64,000 nt of DNA from contig NZ_JABBFX010000004.1 of NCBI RefSeq assembly GCF_012927085.1, positions 248,001-312,000 of the forward strand. Direction: 5' to 3'. The position numbers and the translations under genes were made by a program. A model generated the notes under the pieces. The model made no database searches. It was not told the origin of the DNA and saw only the letters and a program-made list of their open reading frames with translations. Below, piece after piece: positions 22,237 to 30,459 of this stretch (positions are counted from its first letter, which is position 1; each line of letters begins with the position of its first letter). Source of the DNA: Ramlibacter agri (lineage in GTDB: Bacteria; Pseudomonadota; Gammaproteobacteria; Burkholderiales; Burkholderiaceae_C).

Positions 22237-25200
22237 TTGCCTGCCCCGCTTTCCATCACCTTCCCGGACGCGCTTCCCGTCTCCGCCAAGCGCGCAGAGA
22301 TCATGGCCGCCATGGCCGCCCACCAGGTCGTCATCGTCTGTGGCGAGACCGGCTCGGGCAAGACCACGCAATTGCCCAAGATCGCGCTGGCCATGGGCCG
22401 CGGCAAGCTCAATGCGCCCGCCGGCAAGGGCAAGCTGATCGGCCACACGCAGCCGCGGCGGATCGCCGCCTCCAGCGTGGCCAAGCGCATCGCGCAGGAG
22501 CTGCAGACGCCGCTGGGCGAGGTGGTCGGCTTCAAGGTGCGCTTCCAGGACCGGCTGGCCAAGGACGCCTCGGTCAAGCTGATGACCGACGGCATCCTGC
22601 TGGCCGAGACGCAGTCGGACCCGCTGCTCAGCGCCTACGACACGATCATCATCGACGAGGCGCACGAGCGCAGCCTCAACATCGACTTCCTGCTCGGCTA
22701 CCTGCGCCAGCTGCTGCCGCGCCGGCCGGACCTGAAGATCGTCGTGACCTCGGCGACCATCGACGCCGAGCGCTTCGCCCAGCACTTCGCTTCGGCTCAA
22801 GGCCCTGCGCCCGTGATCTATGTGTCCGGCCGCATGTTCCCGGTGGAACAGCGCTGGAAGCCCTTCGAGGAGTCGCGCGAGTTCGACCTGAACGACGCGA
22901 TCGCCGAGGGCGTCGACGACCTGTGGCGCGGCAACGCGCCGGGCGACATCCTGGTCTTCCTGCCCGGCGAGCGCGAAATCCGCGAGGCGGCCGACCACCT
23001 GCGCAAGCACCTCGCGCACGACCCGCTGACGCGCAACGCGGAGGTGCTGCCGCTGTTCGCGCGCCTGTCGCAGGCGGAACAGGACCGCATCTTCGACAGC
23101 CACAGCGGCCGGCGCATCGTGCTGGCCACCAACGTGGCCGAGACCTCGCTGACGGTGCCGGGCATCCGCTACGTCATCGACACCGGCACCGCGCGCGTGA
23201 AGCGCTACTCCTTCCGCAGCAAGGTGGAACAGCTGCTGGTGGAACCCGTCAGCCAGGCCGCGGCCAACCAGCGCGCCGGCCGCTGCGGCCGGGTGGCCAA
23301 CGGCATCTGCATCCGGCTGTACGACGAGAAGGACTTCACCGGCCGGCCGCGCTTCACCGACCCCGAGATCCTGCGCTCCTCTCTGGCGGGCGTGATCCTG
23401 CGCATGAAGTCGTTGCACCTGGGCGTGGTGGAGGACTTTCCCTTCATCGACGCGCCGTCGCGGCGCGCCATCGCGGACGGCTACGACCTGCTGAACGAGC
23501 TGGGCGCGGTGGACGACAACAACGAGCTGACACCCATGGGCGGCGAACTGGCGCGCCTGCCGCTGGACCCGCGCGTGGGCCGCATGATCCTGGAAGCGCG
23601 CCAGCGCGGCGCGGTGCAGGAAGTGCTGGTGATCGCGTCGGCGCTGTCCTTGCAGGACGTGCGCGACCGGCCGCTGGAAATGCAGGCCCAGGCCGACCAG
23701 CAGCACGCCAAGTTCGACGACGAGAAGAGCGAGTTCTCGGGTTACCTGAGGCTGTGGCAGTGGCTGGAAGAGTCGCGCGGCGGCCATGGCACGGACCATC
23801 GCCTGTCCAACCGGCAGTACGAGCAACTGCTGCGGGCCAACTTCATCAACGTGCGGCGCGTGCGCGAATGGCGCGACGTGCATTCGCAGCTGCTGACGGT
23901 CGTCACCGAGCACAAGTGGCGCCTCAACGATCAGCCGGCCAGCTACGAGCAACTGCACAAGTCCATGCTGTCCGGCCTGCTGGGCAACATCGGCTTCAAG
24001 CTGGAAGACGACGAGGCCTACCTCGGCGCGCGCGGCATCAAGTTCTACCGCCATCCCGGCGCCCACCTGAAGAAGCGGCCCGGGCGCTGGATCGTCTGCG
24101 CGGAGCTGGTGGAGACCACGCGCCTGTTCGGCCGCGGCATCGCCAACATCGACCCGCAGTGGATCGAGGAAGTCGCCGGCCACCTGCTGAAGAAGCAGCT
24201 GCTCGACCCGCACTGGGAGAAGAAGGCGGCGGAAGTGGTGGCCCTGGAGCGCGCCACGCTTTACGGCCTGGTGATCTACAGCGGGCGGCGCACGCCCTTC
24301 GCCCGCGTCGACCTGCAGGGTGCGCGCGACATTTTCGTGCGCGCCGGGCTGGTGGCCGGCGAATGGGAAACGCGCCTGCCTTTCCTGGCCGCCAACCAGA
24401 AGCTGGTGCGGCAGGTGGAGGAGCTGGAACACAAGTCGCGCCGGCAGGACGTGCTGGTGGACGAGGAGCTGATCTACGCCTTCTACGACCAGCAGGTGCC
24501 GCGCGACGTGTACAGCGGCCAGACCTTCGAGCGCTGGTACCGCGAGGCGAGCCGCGGCAAGCCGGAACTGCTGAAGCTGACGCGCGAGGAGCTGATGCGG
24601 CACGAGGCCGCCGGCATCACCAGCAATGCCTTCCCGAAGGTGGTGAAGCTCGGGGGCGTCGACTGCGCGGCCGCTTACCTGCACGAGCCGGGCGATGCGC
24701 GCGACGGCCTGACCGTGACCGTGCCGCTGTTCGTGCTGAACCAGGTCAGCGAGGAGCGGGCCGAGTGGCTGGTGCCCGGCATGCTGAAGGACAAGATCCA
24801 GGCGCTGCTGAAAAGCCTGCCGCAGAAGCCGCGTTCGCGCTTCGTGCCGCTGCCGGAATCGGCGGCGCGGCTCGCGGAGGTGATGAACGACCCGGTGCGC
24901 TTCGCCCATGGCGGGCTCACCGACGCCTTGCTGAAGCAGGTGCGCGAGGCGACGAGCCTGGACGTGAAGCGCACGGACTTCAAGCTGGACATGTTGCCGG
25001 CGCACCTGTTCATGAATCTCCGCGTGGTCGACGAGCACGGCCGCCAGCTGGGCATGGGCCGCAACCTGCCGGCGCTGAAAGCGGAGTGGGGCGCGCAGGC
25101 GCGCGGGGCGTTCCAGGCGCTCGCCGGCCTCAAGGTGACGAACAAGCCCGACGCTCCCTCCCCCGCCGGGGCAGGGCAGGGTGGGGGCGCCCGCGCGGCG

Positions 25201-26106
25201 ACGACGTCCTCGCCCGCGAGCCCCCCTCCCAGCCTCCCCCCAGCGGGGGGAGGAGAAAATGCCAGCTATACGAGCTGGACCTTCGGCGAGCTCCCCGAGC
25301 TGATGGAAGTGCGCAAGGGCGGCACCTCGCTGGTCGGTTTCCCGGCGCTGATCGACCATCGCGAGGCGGTCGCCATCGAGGTGTTCGACGAGCCCGAGGT
25401 CGCGGCGGCGAAGCATCGCGCGGGCCTGCGCCGGCTGTTCGCCCTGCAGCTGCGCGACGCGCTGAAGTACCTGGAAAAGAACATCCCCGACCTGCAGAAG
25501 ATGGCGGTGGCCTTCATGCCGCTGGGGACGATGGAGGAACTGCGCGACCAGGTCACCGAGGTGGCCCTGGACCGCGCCTTCCTGCTCGACCCGCTGCCGG
25601 CGAACGCCGCGGACTTCAAGCGCCGCCTGGACGAGGGCCGCGGCCGGCTGACGCTGATCGCCAACGAGGTGGCGCGGCTCGCTGGCACGATCCTCGTGGA
25701 GTACGCGGCCGCCGCGCGCAAGATCAAGGACACGAAGATCCAGCCGGAGGTCACGGCCGATGCCGCGCAGCAACTGCAGCGCCTGGTGCCCAAGCGCTTC
25801 CTGGCCGCCACGCCGTGGACGCGGCTGCAGCACCTGCCGCGCTACCTGAAGGCCATCGTGCTGCGGCTGGACAAGCTGCGCGCCGACCCGGCGCGCGACA
25901 GCCAGCGCCAGGCCGAAATCAAGCCGCAGGAACAGCGTTACCTGCGCCTGCTCGCCGAACGCAAGGGCGTCATGGACGAGCGCATGGAGGACTTCCGCTG
26001 GCTGCTGGAGGAGCTGCGCGTCAGCTTCTTCGCGCAGGAGCTGCGCACCCCGCAGCCTGTGAGTACCAAGCGCCTGGAAAAACTCTGGTCCCAGCTGAAT
26101 AGTTGA
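22237..26106 (+). CDS. hrpA: ATP-dependent RNA helicase HrpA
   Basis: DEAH-box RNA helicase of about 1,289 residues, as long as bacterial HrpA, acting on RNA and ribosome-associated substrates. Walker A GETGSGKT is at residues 36-43 and DEAH at 140-143, followed by VTSATIDAERF, the QRAGRCGR motif VI and the long C-terminal region. No ATG precedes Walker A until 22303, too late. TTG codons exist at 22210 and 22237; a CATAAT -10-like box at 22205-22210 argues for 22237, giving MPAPLSITFPDALPVSAKR. A low-complexity palindromic stretch at 25153-25256 is translated in frame inside the C-terminal part. The start is the uncertain point. Confidence 0.9.
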   Translation: MPAPLSITFPDALPVSAKRAEIMAAMAAHQVVIVCGETGSGKTTQLPKIALAMGRGKLNAPAGKGKLIGHTQPRRIAASSVAKRIAQELQTPLGEVVGFKVRFQDRLAKDASVKLMTDGILLAETQSDPLLSAYDTIIIDEAHERSLNIDFLLGYLRQLLPRRPDLKIVVTSATIDAERFAQHFASAQGPAPVIYVSGRMFPVEQRWKPFEESREFDLNDAIAEGVDDLWRGNAPGDILVFLPGEREIREAADHLRKHLAHDPLTRNAEVLPLFARLSQAEQDRIFDSHSGRRIVLATNVAETSLTVPGIRYVIDTGTARVKRYSFRSKVEQLLVEPVSQAAANQRAGRCGRVANGICIRLYDEKDFTGRPRFTDPEILRSSLAGVILRMKSLHLGVVEDFPFIDAPSRRAIADGYDLLNELGAVDDNNELTPMGGELARLPLDPRVGRMILEARQRGAVQEVLVIASALSLQDVRDRPLEMQAQADQQHAKFDDEKSEFSGYLRLWQWLEESRGGHGTDHRLSNRQYEQLLRANFINVRRVREWRDVHSQLLTVVTEHKWRLNDQPASYEQLHKSMLSGLLGNIGFKLEDDEAYLGARGIKFYRHPGAHLKKRPGRWIVCAELVETTRLFGRGIANIDPQWIEEVAGHLLKKQLLDPHWEKKAAEVVALERATLYGLVIYSGRRTPFARVDLQGARDIFVRAGLVAGEWETRLPFLAANQKLVRQVEELEHKSRRQDVLVDEELIYAFYDQQVPRDVYSGQTFERWYREASRGKPELLKLTREELMRHEAAGITSNAFPKVVKLGGVDCAAAYLHEPGDARDGLTVTVPLFVLNQVSEERAEWLVPGMLKDKIQALLKSLPQKPRSRFVPLPESAARLAEVMNDPVRFAHGGLTDALLKQVREATSLDVKRTDFKLDMLPAHLFMNLRVVDEHGRQLGMGRNLPALKAEWGAQARGAFQALAGLKVTNKPDAPSPAGAGQGGGARAATTSSPASPPPSLPPAGGGENASYTSWTFGELPELMEVRKGGTSLVGFPALIDHREAVAIEVFDEPEVAAAKHRAGLRRLFALQLRDALKYLEKNIPDLQKMAVAFMPLGTMEELRDQVTEVALDRAFLLDPLPANAADFKRRLDEGRGRLTLIANEVARLAGTILVEYAAAARKIKDTKIQPEVTADAAQQLQRLVPKRFLAATPWTRLQHLPRYLKAIVLRLDKLRADPARDSQRQAEIKPQEQRYLRLLAERKGVMDERMEDFRWLLEELRVSFFAQELRTPQPVSTKRLEKLWSQLNS
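25153..25256. repeat. Palindromic repeat inserted in frame in hrpA
   Basis: About 104 bases of C/G-run sequence interrupt hrpA. The right end is a perfect hairpin: arms CCTCCCCCC (25233-25241) and GGGGGGAGG (25245-25253), loop AGC. The left end has a weaker CCTCCCCCGCC/GGGG stem near 25157-25172. It encodes a Pro/Gly/Ala/Ser-rich linker (residues about 973-1007) between ordered segments. It looks like an intergenic-type repeat that landed in phase in the coding sequence. Membership of a dispersed family is inference. Confidence 0.6.
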
Positions 26107-26154
26107 TACCTCTTACCCTCTGGCTCCCGCGTGGACGCTGGAGTACAAGAGGGC

Positions 26155-26859
26155 ATGGACCGGCGCGGTTTCATCGAATCCTGCAGTGCGGGCGCCGCGG
26201 GGCTCACGCTGGCGGCCAGCTGGCCCGATGCGTGGGCCAACGCCAAGCCCCGGGCCTACGCGCCCGCGCTGCTGGTCACCGATCGCGGCGACCCGCTGCG
26301 CGCCGCGGACCTGAAGGAGCAGGCGAATTACGTCTTCCACTATCCCTACCTGGCCACGCCGGTGTTCCTGTTGGACCTGGGGAAAGCCGCGCAGCCGCGT
26401 GCGCTGAGCACCGCGGGCCACGAGCCCTACAACTGGCCGGGCGGAGTGGGCAACAAGCGCAGCGTCGTGGCGTTCTCCGCCATCTGCGCGCACCAGCTGG
26501 TGTTCCCCACGCGCGAGGTGAGTTTCATCAGCTTCCGCAAGACCCGTGCGCAGCGCGGCGTGCAGGACGCGTTGATCCACTGCTGCGCCGAGCACAGCCA
26601 GTACGACCCCGCGCGCGGCGCCGAGGTGCTCGCCGGGCCGGCCCGGCAGCCCTTGTGCGCGGTGCTGCTGTCGTACGACCCGCGGGTGGACAGCCTCACG
26701 GCCTATGCCACCCTGGGCGGCGAGCTGTTCGACGAGTTCTTCAAGAAGTACGCGGCCAAGCTGAGCCTGGACGTGGGCTCGAAGGCGCACGATCCGGTCA
26801 ATGGAAAGACGGTGGTCTATCCGCTGGAGAAGTTCTGCCGGAACCCGATCCAGTGTTAG
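26155..26859 (+). CDS. Tat-exported Rieske-type (2Fe-2S) protein
   Basis: Protein of 234 residues. The N-terminus MDRRGFIESCSAGAAGLTLA is a twin-arginine signal (DRRGFI), implying export of a folded cofactor protein. Rieske-like boxes are C111-x-H113 (ICAHQL) and C144-x2-H147 (CCAEHSQYDP), matching the two Cys and two His ligands of a Rieske cluster. The loop between them is about 30 residues, longer than in cytochrome bc1 proteins, and the disulfide Cys pair is not clearly conserved. Partners and redox role are unknown; it is not next to cytochrome b or c1 genes. Its stop overlaps the aminotransferase stop by four bases, tail to tail. Confidence 0.78.
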   Translation: MDRRGFIESCSAGAAGLTLAASWPDAWANAKPRAYAPALLVTDRGDPLRAADLKEQANYVFHYPYLATPVFLLDLGKAAQPRALSTAGHEPYNWPGGVGNKRSVVAFSAICAHQLVFPTREVSFISFRKTRAQRGVQDALIHCCAEHSQYDPARGAEVLAGPARQPLCAVLLSYDPRVDSLTAYATLGGELFDEFFKKYAAKLSLDVGSKAHDPVNGKTVVYPLEKFCRNPIQC

Positions 26860-28010
26860 AGCTTCGCCAGCCGGTCCAGTGCGGTCTGCAAGGTCTCGTC
26901 CTTCTTCGCGAAGCAGAAGCGCACCACCCGCTGGTCGAAGCCGTCGCCGTAGAAGGCGGATAGCGGGATCGCCGCCACGCCGATCTCGCTGGTGAGCCAC
27001 TTGCAGAAGTCCGCTTCCCCCAGGTCGCTGACCTTGGAGATGTCCACGCACTGGAAGTAGCTGCCCTGCGAGGGCAGCAGCTCGAAGCGCGTGCGCGCGA
27101 GGCCTTCACGGAACAGGTCGCGCTTGCGCTGGTAGAAGGCGGGCAGTTGCAGGTAGGGCTCGGGCGAGGCCATGTACGAGGCCAGGCCGTACTGCATCGG
27201 CGTGTTGACGGTGAACACGTTGAACTGGTGCACCTTGCGGAATTCGGCGGTCAGCGCTGCCGGCGCCGCGACGTAGCCGATCTTCCAGCCGGTCACGTGG
27301 TAGGTCTTGCCGAAGCTGGAGACGATCAACGAGCGTGCCGCCAGCCCGGGGAAGCGGGCCGCGCTCTGGTGCTGCTGGCCGTCGAACACCATGTGCTCGT
27401 AGACCTCGTCGCTGATCACGAACACGTCGGTCGGCGCCAGCAGGTCCTGCAGCTGCAGCATCTCCTCGCGCGTCCAAACCGTGGCGCTCGGGTTGTGAGG
27501 CGAGTTGACCAGGATGGCGCGGGTGCGCGGCGACAGGGCCGCGGCGATCTTGGCGAAGTCCGGCCGGAAACTGTGGGGCACCAGCGGCACCCGCACCACC
27601 TTGCCGCCGGCCAGCTCGATGTTGGGCACGTAGCTGTCGTAGCAGGGCTCCAGCACGATCACTTCGTCGCCCGGCTTCACGATGGCCAGGATCGCCGTGA
27701 TGATGGCCTGCGTGGCGCCGGCGGTGACCGTGATCTCCGAGGCCGGGTCGTACTTGCGGCCATACAGCGTCTCCACCTTGGCGGCGATCGCCTCGCGCAG
27801 GACCGGCACGCCCGGCATCGGCGGGTACTGGTTGAGGCCCTTGCGCATGGCCTCGGTGACGCCGTCGACCAGCTTCGGGTCGCAGTCGAAATCCGGGAAG
27901 CCCTGGCCCAGGTTGACGGCGTTCTTCTCGGCGGCCAGGGCGGACATCACCGTGAAGATCGTGGTCCCCATCGTGGGGAACTTGGTCTGGATGGCGGGGG
28001 TGCGGCTCAT
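26856..28010 (-). CDS. ybdL: PLP-dependent aminotransferase, YbdL (methionine aminotransferase) type
   Basis: Fold-type I aminotransferase of 384 residues, closely resembling E. coli YbdL, which prefers methionine, over its whole length. The Schiff-base Lys235 lies in SSFGKTYHVTGWKIGY. The PLP-binding Asp201 lies in ISDEVYEHM, and the NSPHNPSATVW and GQGFPDFD motifs are conserved. It starts two bases after the cysB stop, so it is co-transcribed with the sulfur regulator. This supports a role in methionine or 2-oxo-4-methylthiobutanoate metabolism. Kynurenine-type activity occurs in the same group and cannot be excluded. Confidence 0.88.
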   Translation of the reverse strand: MSRTPAIQTKFPTMGTTIFTVMSALAAEKNAVNLGQGFPDFDCDPKLVDGVTEAMRKGLNQYPPMPGVPVLREAIAAKVETLYGRKYDPASEITVTAGATQAIITAILAIVKPGDEVIVLEPCYDSYVPNIELAGGKVVRVPLVPHSFRPDFAKIAAALSPRTRAILVNSPHNPSATVWTREEMLQLQDLLAPTDVFVISDEVYEHMVFDGQQHQSAARFPGLAARSLIVSSFGKTYHVTGWKIGYVAAPAALTAEFRKVHQFNVFTVNTPMQYGLASYMASPEPYLQLPAFYQRKRDLFREGLARTRFELLPSQGSYFQCVDISKVSDLGEADFCKWLTSEIGVAAIPLSAFYGDGFDQRVVRFCFAKKDETLQTALDRLAKL

Positions 28011-28012
28011 GG

Positions 28013-28957
28013 TCAGAGATCGTAATCGGAGCCGTGGCCGGCCATCGCCTTCATGATCAGGTTCCGGTCGAGGCGGTCGGACAGCAGTTCGGCGAAGCGG
28101 AACACGAAGTTGCGCAGGTAGGCGCCGCGCTTGAAGGCGACGCGCGCGAGGTTGTGGCCCACCAGGTTGCCCAGGGGCCGCACCGCCAGGTCGCTGTTGT
28201 TCGCCTCGTCGCGCACGGCCATCTCGGCGACGATGCCGATGCCCAGGCCCAGGCGCACGTAGGTCTTGATCACGTCGGAGTCGATCGCCTCCAGGGCGAT
28301 CTGCGGCGTCAGCTTCTTCTGGTGGAACGCGTTGTCGATGCGCGTGCGGCCGGTGAACGAAGGGTGGTAGGTCACCAGCGGCTCGGCGGCGATGTCCTCC
28401 AGCGTCACCCGCTCCTTCTTCGCCAGCGGATGCGCCAGCGGCAGCACCAGCACGTGCTGCCACTCGTAGCAGGGCATGGTGACGAGGTCCTGGTAGTCGG
28501 ACAGCGACTCGGTGGCGATGCCGATCTCGGCCACTTCGTCCAGCACCATGCGGGCCACCTGGTCGGGCGAGCCCTGGTGCAGGCTGACCGACACCTTGGG
28601 ATAAGCCTCGCGCAGCTTCGCCACCGGCACCGGCAGCACATAGCGGGCCTGCGTGTGGGTGGTGGCGATGGACAGCGTGCCGCTGTCCTGGGCGCTGAAC
28701 TGCTCGCCGATGCGCTTGAGGTTGCCCACCTCGCGCATGATCAGCTCGATGCTCTTGAGGACGTGCTGGCCCGGCTCGGTGACGCGCTTCAGGCGCTTGC
28801 CGTGGCGGGCGAAGATCTCGACGCCGAGCTCCTCTTCCAGTTCGATGATGGCTTTCGAGACGCCGGGTTGGGAGGTATGCAGCGCCTTGGCTGCTTCCGT
28901 CAGGTTCAGGTTGCGGCGAACCGCCTCCTGGACGAAGCGGAACTGATGCAGGTTCAT
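28013..28957 (-). CDS. cysB: LysR family regulator, CysB type
   Basis: LysR-type transcription factor of 314 residues. The N-terminal HTH reads LTEAAKALHTSQPGVSKAII. The effector domain carries the CysB signature TTHTQARYVLP, whose Thr and Gln residues bind the inducer/anion in CysB, plus SFTGR and DADVIKTYVRLGLG-like DSDVIKTYVRLGLGIGI. It would activate sulfate assimilation genes when O-acetylserine or N-acetylserine signals sulfur need; in Burkholderiales the group also includes SsuR-type regulators. A perfect dyad lies nine bases upstream of its start (28966-28989), suggesting self-control. It sits between cbiX and ybdL on the same strand. Confidence 0.9.
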   Translation of the reverse strand: MNLHQFRFVQEAVRRNLNLTEAAKALHTSQPGVSKAIIELEEELGVEIFARHGKRLKRVTEPGQHVLKSIELIMREVGNLKRIGEQFSAQDSGTLSIATTHTQARYVLPVPVAKLREAYPKVSVSLHQGSPDQVARMVLDEVAEIGIATESLSDYQDLVTMPCYEWQHVLVLPLAHPLAKKERVTLEDIAAEPLVTYHPSFTGRTRIDNAFHQKKLTPQIALEAIDSDVIKTYVRLGLGIGIVAEMAVRDEANNSDLAVRPLGNLVGHNLARVAFKRGAYLRNFVFRFAELLSDRLDRNLIMKAMAGHGSDYDL

Positions 28958-28965
28958 CTTATTGC

Positions 28966-28989
28966 GAATTTCTACTAAGGCAGAAATTC
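28966..28989 (-). promoter_or_regulatory. Dyad upstream of cysB
   Basis: Perfect 8-base inverted arms GAATTTCT (28966-28973) and AGAAATTC (28982-28989) are separated by ACTAAGGC. The short region is far more AT-rich than its surroundings and lies in the 48 bases between cbiX and cysB. Size and position fit an autoregulatory LysR site. It does not share obvious sequence with the dyad at 10121-10141, so common recognition is unproven. Confidence 0.5.
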
Positions 28990-29005
28990 ATTATGCCCGC
29001 GGTCT

Positions 29006-29362
29006 TTATTCCAGCGCAATCTTTGCGAGCAAGTCCAGGACGCGGCCGTCTTCGCCGACCGGCTTTTGCAACGTGAAGCGAATGTCGGGCCGCAGGGCCT
29101 GCAGCTGCCGCACCAGTTCCGGCAGGTCCTCCCGGGCATGCCGCCCGGCGCCCAGGAACATCGGGACGATGACGATCTCGCGCGCGCCGGCCAGCACCAG
29201 GTCGGCCGCGGCCGTGCCCAGGTCCGGCTGCTCCAGCTCCAGGAAGGCGCAGCGCACCGGCACGCCCGGGTGCTGGGTGCGCACGCGCGTGGCGACCTGC
29301 TCCATGGGCAGGCGCCACAGCGGGTCGCGCGAGCCGTGGCCGAACAGGACGACGCCTTTCAC
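29006..29362 (-). CDS. CbiX/SirB-type sirohydrochlorin chelatase
   Basis: Small class II chelatase of 118 residues, the single-domain length of CbiX-S. Motifs are LFGHGSRDPLW with the metal-ligand His near the N-terminus and IVPMFLGAGRHAREDLP with the second His. It inserts Co2+ or Fe2+ into sirohydrochlorin, towards cobalamin or siroheme. Siroheme is the cofactor of sulfite and nitrite reductases, which makes the neighbouring cysB notable. The start is GTG at 29362, overlapping the lptG stop by four bases (GTGA), so it is translationally coupled to lptG. Confidence 0.85.
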   Translation of the reverse strand: MKGVVLFGHGSRDPLWRLPMEQVATRVRTQHPGVPVRCAFLELEQPDLGTAAADLVLAGAREIVIVPMFLGAGRHAREDLPELVRQLQALRPDIRFTLQKPVGEDGRVLDLLAKIALE

Positions 29363-30459
29363 CGGCGCAGCACCAGGAAGCCGAAGGCGCAAAGCGACAT
29401 CACCGTGTAGATGAAGCCGGGGGCGCCCGCCGCTATCCAGGGGCTCCAGTTCTGCAGCACGCCGATGTAGCCGAACACGTTGTTCAACAGGAAGAAGCTG
29501 ATGCCGATCAGCACGCCGCCGAACACGTAGCTGGTGATACCGCCCTGGCGGAAGTGCAGGTAGGCGAAGGGCAGGGCCAGCACCACCATCACCAGGCAGG
29601 ACAACGGGTAGAACACCTTGCGCCAGAACTCCAGCTCGTAGCGCTGCGCGCTCTGCGAGTTGGCCTCCAGGTGCCGGATGTACTGGAACAGGGCGACCGT
29701 GCTCATGCGCTCCGGCTTCAGCAGCGCCACCGACACCATTTCCTGCGTGATCTCGGTCGGCCAGCGCAGGGTGGGCAGGGCAATGTGCTGCACCCGGTCC
29801 TGCTGCTTGTCGCCCGCGCCGAACTCGGTGCGCGCCGCGTCCTTCAGGATCCAGGCGCCTTCCTCCACCCGCGCCACGCCGGCCTGCGTGATGGACACCA
29901 GGTAGCCGCGCGAATCGTTCTCGAAGATGCGCACGCCGCGCATCTCGCCCTCGGGCGTCAGCACCTTGACGTTGACGTTGAACGAGGCATAGCGCTGCCG
30001 CTCCTTCAGCCAGGCGCCGGTGCCGCCGAGGGACACGCCGCCGTCGGCGCGCGCCTTCAGCAGCTGGCCGGTGTTGTCGGCCAGCGGCGCCAGGTAGTCG
30101 CCCACGACGAAGGTCATGACAGTGAAGCCCAGGCCCAGCACCAGCAGCATGCGCAAGGCGCGCCAGGGGCCGAGGCCGCTGGTGCGCAGGATGGTGTATT
30201 CCGAACTCTGCGCGAAGCGCGCCATCACGAAGATGGTGCCGATCAGCACCGCGATGGGCAGCAGCTCGTACAGGTGGGCCGGGATCCGCAGCGCGACGTA
30301 GCCCAGCGCCTGCGTCAGCCGGTAGGCCTGCACGTGGCGGTCCAGCGCCGGCAGTTCGTCCAGCACGTCGAAGAAGAAGAACAGTGCGAGGAAGCCGATG
30401 CAGACGTACAGGACCGCGTAGAAGACTTCGACGTAGATCAGGCGCCGCAGCGTCTTCAT
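29359..30459 (-). CDS. lptG: LPS export ABC permease LptG
   Basis: Inner-membrane permease of 366 residues of the LptB2FG complex that extracts lipopolysaccharide towards the LptA bridge. Transmembrane segments cluster at both ends (about residues 13-32, 60-80, 98-120; then 275-295, 304-322, 333-352) around a periplasmic beta-jellyroll domain. The cytoplasmic coupling motif region FAQSSEYTILRTSGLGPWRA is characteristic. The ATG at 30459 overlaps the lptF stop (ATGA) and its own stop overlaps the cbiX start. Confidence 0.94.
   Translation of the reverse strand: MKTLRRLIYVEVFYAVLYVCIGFLALFFFFDVLDELPALDRHVQAYRLTQALGYVALRIPAHLYELLPIAVLIGTIFVMARFAQSSEYTILRTSGLGPWRALRMLLVLGLGFTVMTFVVGDYLAPLADNTGQLLKARADGGVSLGGTGAWLKERQRYASFNVNVKVLTPEGEMRGVRIFENDSRGYLVSITQAGVARVEEGAWILKDAARTEFGAGDKQQDRVQHIALPTLRWPTEITQEMVSVALLKPERMSTVALFQYIRHLEANSQSAQRYELEFWRKVFYPLSCLVMVVLALPFAYLHFRQGGITSYVFGGVLIGISFFLLNNVFGYIGVLQNWSPWIAAGAPGFIYTVMSLCAFGFLVLRR

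Noticed and set aside
25233..25253. Intrinsic terminator hairpin.
   Set aside because: It lies inside the continuous hrpA reading frame and lacks a T-run.
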